From Pistricoccus aurantiacus (GTDB lineage: Bacteria > Pseudomonadota > Gammaproteobacteria > Pseudomonadales > Halomonadaceae), in the NCBI RefSeq assembly GCF_007954585.1, contig NZ_CP042382.1, positions 2,170,001 through 2,234,000 on the forward strand: a stretch of DNA of 64,000 nucleotides. Reading direction: 5' to 3'. Of the stretch, positions 11,101-19,162 are shown one piece after another; the first letter of the stretch is position 1, and every line of letters begins with the position of its first letter. The translations under genes were made by a program, and so were the position numbers. A model generated the notes under the pieces. That model searched no databases. It saw nothing but the letters and a program-made list of their open reading frames with translations, and had not been told where the DNA came from.

Positions 11101-12968
11101 TGCTGTCGCAGACGATTCGCCTGGTGGGCGCTTTCAACCATCTGCATGTCTTCGTCGATCCGTCGCCGGACGCCGCCGCTTCCTTCAAGGAGCGCAAGCG
11201 CCTGTTCGACATGCCACGCTCGAGCTGGGAGGACTACGATGAATCGTTGATTTCCCAGGGGGGCGGCGTCTTCAAGCGCAGCGCCAAGTCGATTGCAATC
11301 ACCCAGGAGATGAAGGACGTCTTCAAGATCAAGGAAGACAAGCTGACCCCCAACCAGCTGATCAGCGCCATGCTCAAGGCGCCGGTGGATCTGCTGTGGA
11401 ACGGCGGCATCGGCACCTACGTCAAGGCGTCCAGCGAAAGCGACACGGAAGTCGGCGATAAGGCCAACGATCCCGTGCGGGTCGACGGCCGCGAACTCAA
11501 CTGCCGCGTGATCGGTGAAGGCGGTAATCTGGGCATGACCCAGCGAGGCCGCATGGAGGCGGCGCAGCAGGGTGTGCGACTAAACACCGATTTCATCGAC
11601 AACGCCTGCGGGGTCAACTGCTCCGACCACGAGGTCAATATCAAGATTCTGCTCAACGATATCATTGAGCGAGGCGACATGACCGACAAGCAGCGTAACA
11701 TGCTGTTGGCGGAAATGACCGATGAAGTGGCAGACCTGGTACTCATGGACAACTATCGCCAGACTCAGTCGATTTCCCTGTCGGAATTGCGTTCCCGTCA
11801 AGGTCTGGGGCTCTATCGTTCTTTCATCAGTGAATTGGAAAGTGCTGGTCAGATCGATCGTGAACTGGAGTTTCTGCCGGCGGATGAGCTGCTGCTGGAA
11901 CGTTCCACCGGCAGCGGCGGTTTGACGCGACCGGAACTTTCCGTGCTGATTTCCTATTCCAAGAGCGTGCTCAAGGGAGATCTCATCGAATCGGGGTTGC
12001 CGGACGATCCCTATATACAGCGGTACATGGAAAAAGCCTTCCCTTCGCTACTGGTAGAGCGTTTCCAGCAAGAAATGTATGAACACCGGCTGAAGCGAGA
12101 GATCGTCGCCACCCAAATCGCCAACGACCTCGTCGATCACATGGGTGTCGTCTTCGTACGCAAGCTTATCAATACCACCGGCGCCAGTCGGGCGGATATC
12201 GCCCAAGCCTACGTGATCTCTCGGGATAGCTATGGCATCGAGGAATTGTGGCATCAGTTCCAGAGCCTGGATAACAAGGTCTCGAGCCAGGTGCAGTACC
12301 AGATGATGCTGGATATCACCAATCTCATGCAGCGAGCGACCCGCTGGTGTCTGCGCAATCGCATCAACCTATCACCCCAGGAATGTGTCGAACTTTTCGC
12401 GCCCCAGCTGAAACAACTTCTGCAAAACAGTGACAAATGGTTGCGCGGCGGAGTCCGCCAGGCCTGGGAGAAAAAGCGCGACGCCCTGGTCAAGGAAGGC
12501 GTGCCTAAGGTGCTGGCAGGCAACGTGGCGGGAATCGAGAACCTGAATGTAGGGTTTGGCATCATCGATGTGGCCAAGCAGGCGGATGAGAGCCCCCAGC
12601 GAGTGGCGGAAATCTTCTTCGAAATCGGTGAGCGTCTTGAACTGGCTTGGGTGGCCGAGCAGATCAGTACCCTGCCGACTGCAGACAACTGGCAAACCCA
12701 GGCGCGAGAAACCTTCAACGACGATCTGGATCGCCAGCAGCTGGCGCTGACGCAGGCCGTTATCGAGATGGAGGAGGCGCCCAAGGAGGTGGAGGCGCGA
12801 GTGAGCGCTTGGCTGGAAGCCAACGAAGAACTCTACCGCCGCTGGTGTCGCTTGCTCAGTGAGATACGCGCCGGCGGCCAGGCGGATTTCCCGCTGTTCG
12901 CCGTGGCGATTCGCGAGTTGGTGGACTTGGCGGGTAGACGACGCAAGCAGGAGGCTCTGGCGCAATGA
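8115..12968 (+). CDS. gdhB: NAD-specific glutamate dehydrogenase, large (180-kDa) class
   Basis: Oxidative deamination of glutamate to 2-oxoglutarate, feeding amino-acid nitrogen and carbon into the TCA cycle. At 1617 aa it matches the very long class found in Pseudomonas and Streptomyces: a long N-terminal ACT-like regulatory region, then the catalytic core from about residue 800 with PVYEIFVYSPR, GGKVARGGLRWSDR (substrate site), VPTGAKGGFVCK (catalytic Lys) and the Rossmann part VVGIGDMAGDVFGNGM. The frame opens with TTG at 8112; ATG 8115 directly behind GAGGTGATTG is taken as start. A strong terminator follows. Confidence 0.96.
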   Translation: MQHAVIEDKQELAEQLKKQLEKRLPEDKVQAITAFADVYYTNAPIEDLVERRSDDIYGNLMSLWHFVQQHEPDTAKVEVYNPDFEEHGWQSSHTQVEVLHPDMPFLVDSVRIELNRRGITIHAIRNVVLAVERDAKHRLTRVASALDKNAPKQHESLIVVEIDRYSDPDLLKDIEKSLRDVLVDVRTAVADYEPMCVKVNDALEELRSARPKQIDKNDHEEAIAFLEWLVDDNFTFLGYDEYEINEAEDGSQQLEKCKGSELGVFKLGHDNYQERIRIDQGIEDGEHVLVPKLLAFSKSAHHARVHRPSYPDYISVDRYDDQGRIVGERRFLGLFVASVYNESPRHIPILRKKIREVIELAGVNPKGHDGKQLLNILEVHPREDLFQIGVEELAHTALGILDIRERRRVRLFLRVDRFGKFYSCLVYVPRDVFSTELRVRIQKLLCKELDASFGDFNTYLSESVLARIQLILRFNGDTPVDYDLHRLESKVAMLAHSWNDDLHAAMLEGFGEERANRMMDRYRDAFPAGYRDAFSARTAVYDIDHLGELDQGESLSLQLYRLVEEEEDGLNLKLYHPHNPIPLSDVLPVLENLGLRVLGERPFEITGSDGDYWIHDFNLEHNGREIVDLQEMRKPFIDAFKRIWVGEAENDSFNRLVIGANLNWREVAILRAYARYLKQIRFGLSQLYIANTLAAYPDITRELVTLFELRCDPEQSDRDSEVEACIERLNGMLDKVASLNDDLLIRRYIELIQATLRTNYYQPDAEGNVKDYISFKLDPSRITDMPKPWPVYEIFVYSPRLEGVHLRGGKVARGGLRWSDRHEDFRTEVLGLVKAQQVKNAVIVPTGAKGGFVCKRLPEGDRDAIQQEGIACYKTFIRALLDITDNRVGNDVVPPQNVVRHDDDDPYLVVAADKGTATFSDIANEISHEYGHWLGDAFASGGKHGYDHKGMAITARGAWVSVQRHFRELDIDTQKDEFSVVGIGDMAGDVFGNGMLLSQTIRLVGAFNHLHVFVDPSPDAAASFKERKRLFDMPRSSWEDYDESLISQGGGVFKRSAKSIAITQEMKDVFKIKEDKLTPNQLISAMLKAPVDLLWNGGIGTYVKASSESDTEVGDKANDPVRVDGRELNCRVIGEGGNLGMTQRGRMEAAQQGVRLNTDFIDNACGVNCSDHEVNIKILLNDIIERGDMTDKQRNMLLAEMTDEVADLVLMDNYRQTQSISLSELRSRQGLGLYRSFISELESAGQIDRELEFLPADELLLERSTGSGGLTRPELSVLISYSKSVLKGDLIESGLPDDPYIQRYMEKAFPSLLVERFQQEMYEHRLKREIVATQIANDLVDHMGVVFVRKLINTTGASRADIAQAYVISRDSYGIEELWHQFQSLDNKVSSQVQYQMMLDITNLMQRATRWCLRNRINLSPQECVELFAPQLKQLLQNSDKWLRGGVRQAWEKKRDALVKEGVPKVLAGNVAGIENLNVGFGIIDVAKQADESPQRVAEIFFEIGERLELAWVAEQISTLPTADNWQTQARETFNDDLDRQQLALTQAVIEMEEAPKEVEARVSAWLEANEELYRRWCRLLSEIRAGGQADFPLFAVAIRELVDLAGRRRKQEALAQ

Positions 12969-12988
12969 TAGGTTAAACAGCAGGTCCA

Positions 12989-13027
12989 GAAGCCTCGTCG
13001 TTTCACACGGCGAGGCTTCGTTGTTTC
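12989..13027. terminator. Terminator between gdhB and mgtE (convergent)
   Basis: Perfect 9-bp stem GAAGCCTCG (12989-12997) / CGAGGCTTC (13011-13019) followed by a T-rich run, about 20 nt after the gdhB stop. It lies between convergent genes and may act on both strands. Confidence 0.75.
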
Positions 13028-13067
13028 TGTATTGTTTCTTTAAACAGCTTTTGAGTCGAAGAAGAAA

Positions 13068-14420
13068 TTAAAGCAGGAAAATCGTGGCAAGACCGAGAAA
13101 GGCCATGAAGCCAACCACGTCGGTCACGGTGGTGAGCACCACGGAGCCGGAAAGCGCGGGATCGATACCCATGCGCTTGAGCAGCAGTGGAATCAGGATG
13201 CCGGCGATACCCGCGGCGACGATATTGATGACCAGGGCGGCGGCGATGATCGCACCGATACGCGAATCGCCGAACCAGAGATAGGCGACAACCGCCACGA
13301 CCAGCGCCCAGAGAATGCCGTTAATGATGGCGATGCCAAATTCCTTGCGCAGCAGCCAGTTGCTGTTGGTGCGGCTGATCTGCCCCAAGGCCATGCCGCG
13401 AATTGCCAGGGTCAGGGTCTGGCTACCGGCGATGCCGCCCATGCTGGCAACGATGGGCATGAGTACCGCCAGGGCGACGATCTTTTCCAGCGCATCCTCG
13501 AAGCGGCCGATCACCCAGGCTGCCAGGAAAGCGGTGATGAGGTTGATGCCCAGCCATACCGCTCGCCGTTTGGCGCTGGAGATGACCGGGGCAAACAGGT
13601 CTTCCTCCTCGTCCAGACCGGCCAGGTTCATCAGCGCCTGATCCGAGTCCTCACGAATCACGTCGACGATGTCGTCGATTACGATACGCCCCAGCAGCAG
13701 CCCCTGTTCATCGACTACCGGTGCGGTGGAAAGATCGTGGGTTTCGAACAGAGTCGCCAGTTCGCGGCTGTGCATAGTCACCGGAATGCTGTCCACGTCC
13801 GTATTCATCACGTCGGCGACGGCGAGTTCCGGGTCCTGAGAAACCAGCCGGGAAAGCGGCAGCACTCCCATGAAGACCCCGTTGCGATCTACTACCATCA
13901 GCAGGTAGGTGTTGTCCGGCACCTGACTTTTCCAGCGCAGAAAGCGCTGCACCGTTTCCAGGGTGACGTCTGCTCGCACGCTGACCGTATCGGTACGCAT
14001 CAGTCGCCCGGCGGAGTCCTCCTCGAAAGCCAGGGTTTCCTGCAGACGGGTACGCTGCAACTCGTCCATGGAGCGCAGCATGTCTTCCGCTACCTGTTTG
14101 GGCAGGTCCTCGAAAAGCTCCGCGAGATCCGTGGTGTCGAGCCCGGCGGTAGCGGCGACGATCTCGTGAGGCTCCATGTCGTTGATCAGGGTGGTGCGCA
14201 CCTCGTCCCGCACGTGCAGCAGAACTTCCCCATCCACGTCATGAGGAACGCGCTCCCATAGCCGCGCCCGCTCGTTGAGGGGCAGAGATTCCAGTAGCAG
14301 GGCGATTTCCGCCGGCTCGAGATCTGCAAGGACTTCCTCGATGATGACGAAATCGTCGGCTTCCAGCGCCTCGTGGATGCGCGAGAGTCGGCTTTCCAGG
14401 GTCTCCGTGGTTTCTGACAT
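13068..14420 (-). CDS. mgtE: Magnesium transporter MgtE
   Basis: Inner-membrane Mg2+ channel gated by intracellular Mg2+. The 450-aa product shows the full MgtE order: N-domain superhelix (about 1-135, with repeats like LADLEPAEIALLLESL), two CBS domains (about 135-260, with VVDRNGVFMGVLPLSRL and VVDEQGLLLGRIVIDD), a plug helix, and five C-terminal membrane helices containing the conserved PIVASMGGIAGSQT and SGSVVLTTVTDVVGFM segments. Start ATG 14420 is preceded by AGGAGATACG. Divergent from pyrD. Confidence 0.95.
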   Translation of the reverse strand: MSETTETLESRLSRIHEALEADDFVIIEEVLADLEPAEIALLLESLPLNERARLWERVPHDVDGEVLLHVRDEVRTTLINDMEPHEIVAATAGLDTTDLAELFEDLPKQVAEDMLRSMDELQRTRLQETLAFEEDSAGRLMRTDTVSVRADVTLETVQRFLRWKSQVPDNTYLLMVVDRNGVFMGVLPLSRLVSQDPELAVADVMNTDVDSIPVTMHSRELATLFETHDLSTAPVVDEQGLLLGRIVIDDIVDVIREDSDQALMNLAGLDEEEDLFAPVISSAKRRAVWLGINLITAFLAAWVIGRFEDALEKIVALAVLMPIVASMGGIAGSQTLTLAIRGMALGQISRTNSNWLLRKEFGIAIINGILWALVVAVVAYLWFGDSRIGAIIAAALVINIVAAGIAGILIPLLLKRMGIDPALSGSVVLTTVTDVVGFMAFLGLATIFLL

Positions 14421-14638
14421 CGTATCTCCTAAGACGTGAATGACGGCGCTGAAACGCCTGTTGTTAGTTGCTCGTGCTAGTAGACCACAAAATGTTGCGC
14501 TTCCGTGGCTCGTTCATGCGTTCTGTCAATATTTGTGTGGGCATTCACGGAAGCGTTTTCTGGCACGGCGAACCGGCGCCGTGCTTGCCTCATGCGCTTG
14601 CTTTATACTGTGCGGCGCCGTTTTCCTGGAGGTTCGTC

Positions 14639-15667
14639 ATGTATTCGCTTGCCCGTTCGCTGCTGTTTCGTCTTGACCCGGAAAACGCCCATGGCGTGAC
14701 CCTGACCGTGCTCGATCTGGCCCAGCGTCTTGGCATGTCCAAGCGTCTGGGCGGCGGTGCGAAAAACGATTCGACTGAGCTGATGGGGCTGCATTTCCCT
14801 AATCGGATAGGGTTGGCAGCGGGGCTCGACAAGAACGCGGACCATCTGGATGCGTTGGGGGCGCTTGGCTTCGGTTTCGTCGAAGTGGGCACCGTGACGC
14901 CTAAACCCCAGGCGGGCAATCCGCGCCCTCGGCTCTTTCGACTGCCTGAAGTTGGCGCCATCATCAATCGCATGGGCTTCAACAATCAAGGTGTCGATCA
15001 TCTGGTGGCGCGAATCAATCAAGCGCGCTATTCCGGCATCATCGGTGTCAATATCGGCAAGAATCTGGCCACCCCGGTGGAGCAGGCGGTAGACGATTAC
15101 CTGCTGTGCCTGTCTCGCGTGCATGCCTGCGCCCACTACATTACCGTGAATATTTCCTCACCCAATACCCCGGGGCTGCGTAATCTCCAGTTTGGCGAGC
15201 ATCTGGACAGCCTTCTCGAAGCGCTGCGAGAGGAGTGCTCGCGGCTTGATCGCCACAAGGAAAAACCGGTGCCCTTGGCGGTCAAGATCGCTCCGGACAT
15301 GACCAGCGATGAAGTGGCGCTGGTAGCCAGATGTCTGGAAAAGAACGCCATCGACGCAGTAATCGCCACCAACACCACCGTCGAGCGGGATGCGGTGGCC
15401 GGACTCGTCCACGGACAGGAAGCCGGCGGGCTTTCCGGACGGCCGGTGTTCGAGGCGTCAAACCGGGTCATTCGCGAACTGCGCCAGCAGTTACCGGATA
15501 TGCCGATCATCGGCGTGGGTGGAGTCGACAGCGGTGACGCCGCCTTGATCAAGCACCAGGCAGGCGCGGATCTGATCCAGCTCTATACCGGCCTGATTTA
15601 CCAAGGTCCGGGATTGGTAGGGGAGTGTGTCAACGCTTTGAAGCAAAGCAAAACCGGCGGCCACTAA
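14639..15667 (+). CDS. pyrD: Dihydroorotate dehydrogenase (quinone), class 2
   Basis: Membrane-associated FMN enzyme of pyrimidine synthesis passing electrons to ubiquinone. Motifs: GLAAGLDKNADHLDAL, GTVTPKPQAGNP, INRMGFNN, NISSPNTPGLR, and the FMN-phosphate site GVGGVDSGDAA. The 342-aa length, the class 2 N-terminal amphipathic helices (MYSLARSLLFRLDPE) and the Ser of the NISSPNTPG loop place it in class 2. The frame is open from 14468, but the start at 14639 follows TGGAGG with a 6-nt gap and matches family N-termini. Confidence 0.96.
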   Translation: MYSLARSLLFRLDPENAHGVTLTVLDLAQRLGMSKRLGGGAKNDSTELMGLHFPNRIGLAAGLDKNADHLDALGALGFGFVEVGTVTPKPQAGNPRPRLFRLPEVGAIINRMGFNNQGVDHLVARINQARYSGIIGVNIGKNLATPVEQAVDDYLLCLSRVHACAHYITVNISSPNTPGLRNLQFGEHLDSLLEALREECSRLDRHKEKPVPLAVKIAPDMTSDEVALVARCLEKNAIDAVIATNTTVERDAVAGLVHGQEAGGLSGRPVFEASNRVIRELRQQLPDMPIIGVGGVDSGDAALIKHQAGADLIQLYTGLIYQGPGLVGECVNALKQSKTGGH

Positions 15668-15694
15668 AAAGGCCTGCTCTGAAAAGCAAGCCTT
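15666..15694 (-). terminator. Terminator for rmf, shared with pyrD 3' end
   Basis: Ten-position stem AAGGCCTGCT (15669-15678) / AGCAAGCCTT (15685-15694) with one mismatch and a 6-nt loop. Read on the minus strand it is followed by a TTTTT run, so it best fits termination of rmf; it also lies immediately after the pyrD stop. Confidence 0.7.
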
Positions 15695-15733
15695 CGCAGA
15701 CACTGACAGATCATGACGCGGTTAAAACTATCG

Positions 15734-15940
15734 TCATAGCACCATGGGGTTCTTGTGGATGCCGGAAACGCCGGTCATGCCGTCCCACTGATCTCCCCGG
15801 CCTTCACGCCAACCGCTCATCCAGTATTCGCGAAGATTCACATCTTGACTGGGGCAGTCATCACGAGAACGGCCACCCATTCCCGCCTTGTACCCATGAA
15901 CATAAGCACGCTGGAAGCGATCACGTTTCTGTCGTTTCAT
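15734..15940 (-). CDS. rmf: Ribosome modulation factor RMF
   Basis: Small basic protein that dimerises 70S ribosomes into inactive 100S particles in stationary phase or stress. The 68-aa product begins MKRQKRDRFQRAYVHGYKAG and continues with GRSRDDCP and WMSGWREGR, matching RMF along its length; the E. coli protein is 55 aa, so this one has a short C-terminal extension. The true start is ATG 15938-15940 behind AGAGG; 38 further codons of open frame upstream are judged non-coding. About 250 bp of gene-free sequence upstream presumably holds its growth-phase promoter. Confidence 0.93.
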   Translation of the reverse strand: MKRQKRDRFQRAYVHGYKAGMGGRSRDDCPSQDVNLREYWMSGWREGRGDQWDGMTGVSGIHKNPMVL

Positions 15941-16190
15941 TGGATGACCTCTTGATAAAGCGATTGATTGAAATCGCTTGATCTTGACCGATATGCTCGA
16001 CCTATAGACAGTGACCATCTGTCGGGCACACCTTCGGCATGTCCATGGACTCAACGCGCGGACTTTCAGTAGCTACTTCCTTTACGTTTAGACTATCCGT
16101 TTCGACTTGTCCATAAGAAATTTAATCCAAAGGAATGATTAAAACGATATGGCGAGACTATGATTTTTCATCTAGCCGTATGAGCCACCT

Positions 16191-18404
16191 ATGACAGATT
16201 CCATGAAAGATTCGCAGCTGGCTGAAACCTTTGCCTTTTTTGCCACCTGCCCGAAAGACATTGAAGCGCTGCTCGCTCAGGAACTTGAGGAATTGGGCGC
16301 TTTGATTACCAAGATCACCGTAGCGGGAGTACATTTTCAATCGGGTCTCGCGGTCGCCTATCGCGTCTGTTTATGGTCGCGGTTGGTTAACCGGCTGGTC
16401 CTTTGCCTGGTCCGGGAAGAAGGCATCGAACGCCCGGAAGCCTTGAAAGCTTGCGTGCAGAGGATTCGCTGGGCCACGCATCTGCCCCGGGATGCCACGC
16501 TGAGCGTGGATTTTCACGGGCAATCCGCGCATATTCGCCATACCCGGTTCGGTGCCCAGACCGTCAAGGATGGCGTCGTGGATGCCTTGCGGGAGGCGGG
16601 GCGCGAGCGACCCGACGTGGATACTCGCCAGCCGGATCTGCGCCTCTACGCGCACTTGCATCGGGGGCGGCTGATCCTGGGCATCGATCTTTCCGGCGAC
16701 AGCCTGCATCGTCGCGGCTATCGCCAGGAACTGGGACATGCGCCGCTCAAGGAAAATCTCGCCGCGGCGCTCCTGGTGCGCGCCGGCTGGCCGGCCCGGG
16801 CCAAGAGCGGAGAGGCGTTGGTCGATCCCCTGTGCGGCGCCGGCACCCTGGTGATAGAGGCCGCCCTGATGGCCGCGGATATCGCGCCGAACCTGTCTCG
16901 TCAACGCTTCGGCTTCCATGGCTGGATGGGTCACGAGGAAACGCTTTGGCAGGAGATCAAGCGGGAAGCCCAGGCCCGGGCGAGCATCGGTCGCAAGCGC
17001 TGCCGGGCAAGGCTTTACGGTTTCGACCATAGCCCCCAGGCCATCGCCGCCGCCAAGGCCAACGCCATGCGGGCGGGAATTCCCGCGCTGATGGAATTCC
17101 AGGGCGGTTCCCTCGCTCAGCTGAGACGTCCCCGGGCTCTCGGTGACGATACCAAGGGGCTGCTGCTGACCAATCCGCCCTATGGTGAACGTCTCGGGGA
17201 GCTGCCGGAACTGGTTACCCTGTACGCAACCCTTGGCCAGGTGGCCAGGCGGGAATTTCCCGGCTGGCGGCTGGGTATTCTGACCGGCAACCCGGAGCTT
17301 GGCCATCGCACCGGTCTGCGCGCCGTCAAGCAGTACGCTTTCAAGAACGGCCCTCTGGATACGAAGCTTCTGTTGATGGATCTGCCGACGACGGAAGGCG
17401 ATCAGGCGGCGGCCAACATCGAGCCCGCCAACCCCGCCCGTTCGCCGGGCGCGCAGATGTTCGCCAATCGGCTGGAAAAGAATCGCAAGCGTCTAAAGGG
17501 TTGGCTCAAACGTTCCGGTGAATCCTGCTATCGACTCTACGATGCGGACATGCCGGAATACGCTCTGGCCATCGATGTCTATGGCGAGCGGGTGCACGTT
17601 CAGGAATACGCGCCGCCGCGCTCCGTGGATGCCAACCATGCCCAGCGCCGGCTGCTCGATGCCCTCGGCGTGATTCCTGAAGTGCTGGGGATCAGCCCAG
17701 AGCATGTTTATGTGAAGCAGCGGGAGCGCCAGTCCGGCAAGGCGCAGTATCAGAAACGCGGTGCCAGCGGCGAGCGTTTTCAGGTCAGCGAAGGCCCCGC
17801 GCATTTCTGGGTCAATCTCCAGGACTATCTGGATACCGGACTTTTTCTCGATCACCGGCCGGTGCGGCGTCTGCTGGCGGAGCTGGCGCCGGATACGCGT
17901 TTTCTCAATCTATTTTGTTATACCGGCACCGCCACGGTGCAGGCCGCCCTTGGGCGAGAGGGACGGGGCGGCGCCAGGGAAAGCGTCAGCGTCGATCTTT
18001 CCAACACCTATCTCGACTGGGCCCGGGATAATTTCGTCCTGAACGGCCTGGAGCTGCGCCGCCATCGTCTGGTACGGGACGACTGCCTGACATGGCTGGA
18101 AAGCGCCGCCGGCGAGTTTGATCTGATCTTTCTCGACCCACCGACGTTTTCCAACTCCAAGCGCATGAGGGACACCCTGGATATTCAGCGGGATCATGGG
18201 CGGCTGGTGCGTCTGAGCATGGCGCGATTAGCGCCTGGCGGCACCTTGGTATTTTCCAATAACCAGCGACGCTTCGCCCTGGATTCGGCGCTTGTGGACG
18301 AGTTCGCAGTGGAGAATATCTCTTCTCGCACCTTCGACCCGGACTTCAAGCGCCGTGGCGATCTGCATCACTGTTTTCTGATACGCTATCGGGAGGCGTC
18401 ATGA
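16191..18404 (+). CDS. rlmL: Bifunctional 23S rRNA methyltransferase RlmKL
   Basis: Fused enzyme methylating G2445 (m2G, RlmL half) and G2069 (m7G, RlmK half) of 23S rRNA. Order along the 737 aa: THUMP domain (about 60-170), RlmL methyltransferase with DPLCGAGTLVIEAA and NPPYGERLGE (about residues 215-340), then RlmK methyltransferase with LFCYTGTATVQAALG and FLDPPTFSNSKRM (about residues 575-670). Its stop overlaps the ATG of the glutaredoxin-like gene by 4 nt, so the two are translationally coupled. Confidence 0.95.
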   Translation: MTDSMKDSQLAETFAFFATCPKDIEALLAQELEELGALITKITVAGVHFQSGLAVAYRVCLWSRLVNRLVLCLVREEGIERPEALKACVQRIRWATHLPRDATLSVDFHGQSAHIRHTRFGAQTVKDGVVDALREAGRERPDVDTRQPDLRLYAHLHRGRLILGIDLSGDSLHRRGYRQELGHAPLKENLAAALLVRAGWPARAKSGEALVDPLCGAGTLVIEAALMAADIAPNLSRQRFGFHGWMGHEETLWQEIKREAQARASIGRKRCRARLYGFDHSPQAIAAAKANAMRAGIPALMEFQGGSLAQLRRPRALGDDTKGLLLTNPPYGERLGELPELVTLYATLGQVARREFPGWRLGILTGNPELGHRTGLRAVKQYAFKNGPLDTKLLLMDLPTTEGDQAAANIEPANPARSPGAQMFANRLEKNRKRLKGWLKRSGESCYRLYDADMPEYALAIDVYGERVHVQEYAPPRSVDANHAQRRLLDALGVIPEVLGISPEHVYVKQRERQSGKAQYQKRGASGERFQVSEGPAHFWVNLQDYLDTGLFLDHRPVRRLLAELAPDTRFLNLFCYTGTATVQAALGREGRGGARESVSVDLSNTYLDWARDNFVLNGLELRRHRLVRDDCLTWLESAAGEFDLIFLDPPTFSNSKRMRDTLDIQRDHGRLVRLSMARLAPGGTLVFSNNQRRFALDSALVDEFAVENISSRTFDPDFKRRGDLHHCFLIRYREAS

Positions 18405-18727
18405 TGCTGTTGAGACTCTATACCACCTTGGGCTGCCACCTCTGCGAGCAGTTGGAAGCGCGGCTGATGCCATTCCTGAATGAGAATGTTCGGCTCGAGC
18501 GTATCGAGATCGCCGAGGACGACCGGCTTGTCGCGCGCTACGGAGAGCGTATCCCCGTATTGCAGGACGAGGCGGGGGCGGAGTTTGCCCAAGGCGCGGA
18601 TGGGAAGGCGCTGGCGGAATGGCTCGCGCAGCGTGGCCTGGCAGTAGCGACCGATGATGCTACGCTGCGAGCAGCGCCCAGATCAGCGCCAAGCTTGAAG
18701 CGAGGCGGACGGCGCGTGCTTGGCTAG
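18401..18727 (+). CDS. Glutaredoxin-like thioredoxin-fold protein
   Basis: A 108-aa protein of the glutaredoxin-like DUF836 type. The beginning LRLYTTLGCHLCEQLEARL holds a CxxC pair at about residues 12-15 on a beta-alpha thioredoxin fold, followed by YGERIPVLQ with the cis-Pro expected next to the active site. A thiol-disulfide role is inferred; the partner is unknown. The last 20 residues are basic, low-complexity and not conserved. ATGATG start overlaps the end of rlmKL. Confidence 0.78.
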   Translation: MMLLRLYTTLGCHLCEQLEARLMPFLNENVRLERIEIAEDDRLVARYGERIPVLQDEAGAEFAQGADGKALAEWLAQRGLAVATDDATLRAAPRSAPSLKRGGRRVLG

Positions 18728-18739
18728 CCGGAAGCCGAA

Positions 18740-19072
18740 TCAGGCATTATCCAATAGCGACAGCTGACGAATAGCGGCTTCGCCTTCCATGCTGTCGGAT
18801 TGGGCTTCCAGCACCTTGCGCAGACCCCGGGAGCGCTGAATCATCCCCTCGTCCTCGAGCCAGAGCAGAGTCTGGTCGCGATCTTCCGCCAGGCGGTGCT
18901 GGAGCCCGCCGTACTGGGTGCCGATCTGGCCCCAGGCGCGGCTGAAGATCCAGTCGCCGAACATGTCCTGGTGGATATGCACCAGCACGTAGTCATGGTC
19001 ACTTTCCCAGCGAACGATCACGAAGGCTCCCGAGCGAGTTGAAAAGGCAGTGCGGCGCTTGTCGGTGTGCAT
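18740..19072 (-). CDS. Small WGR-domain-like protein
   Basis: A 110-aa soluble protein. Its middle, DYVLVHIHQDMFGDWIFSRA followed by WGQIGTQYGG, has the layout of a WGR domain (strand, FGDW, then W-G-R/Q-I-G-T), a fold known from poly(ADP-ribose) polymerases and stand-alone bacterial proteins where it is thought to bind nucleic acid. The Arg of the name motif is Gln here. The C-terminal part is helical and acidic. Convergent with the glutaredoxin-like gene and divergent from pdxB. Function unknown. Confidence 0.6.
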   Translation of the reverse strand: MHTDKRRTAFSTRSGAFVIVRWESDHDYVLVHIHQDMFGDWIFSRAWGQIGTQYGGLQHRLAEDRDQTLLWLEDEGMIQRSRGLRKVLEAQSDSMEGEAAIRQLSLLDNA

Positions 19073-19162
19073 GCTAAGGTAAACGCCAGGCTATTGTAAT
19101 CCCTAACTCGAGGCGTACAAGCCGCCTCGGTCATTCATTCCACCGCTGAAAACGGAGCCGTG

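Noticed and set aside
9387-11147. Long minus-strand open frame (586 codons)
   Set aside because: Antisense of gdhB, whose coding frame is fully supported by motifs.
14421-14638. Possible Mg2+ riboswitch before mgtE
   Set aside because: Leader region is short and shared with pyrD; no M-box-like conserved segments could be seen.
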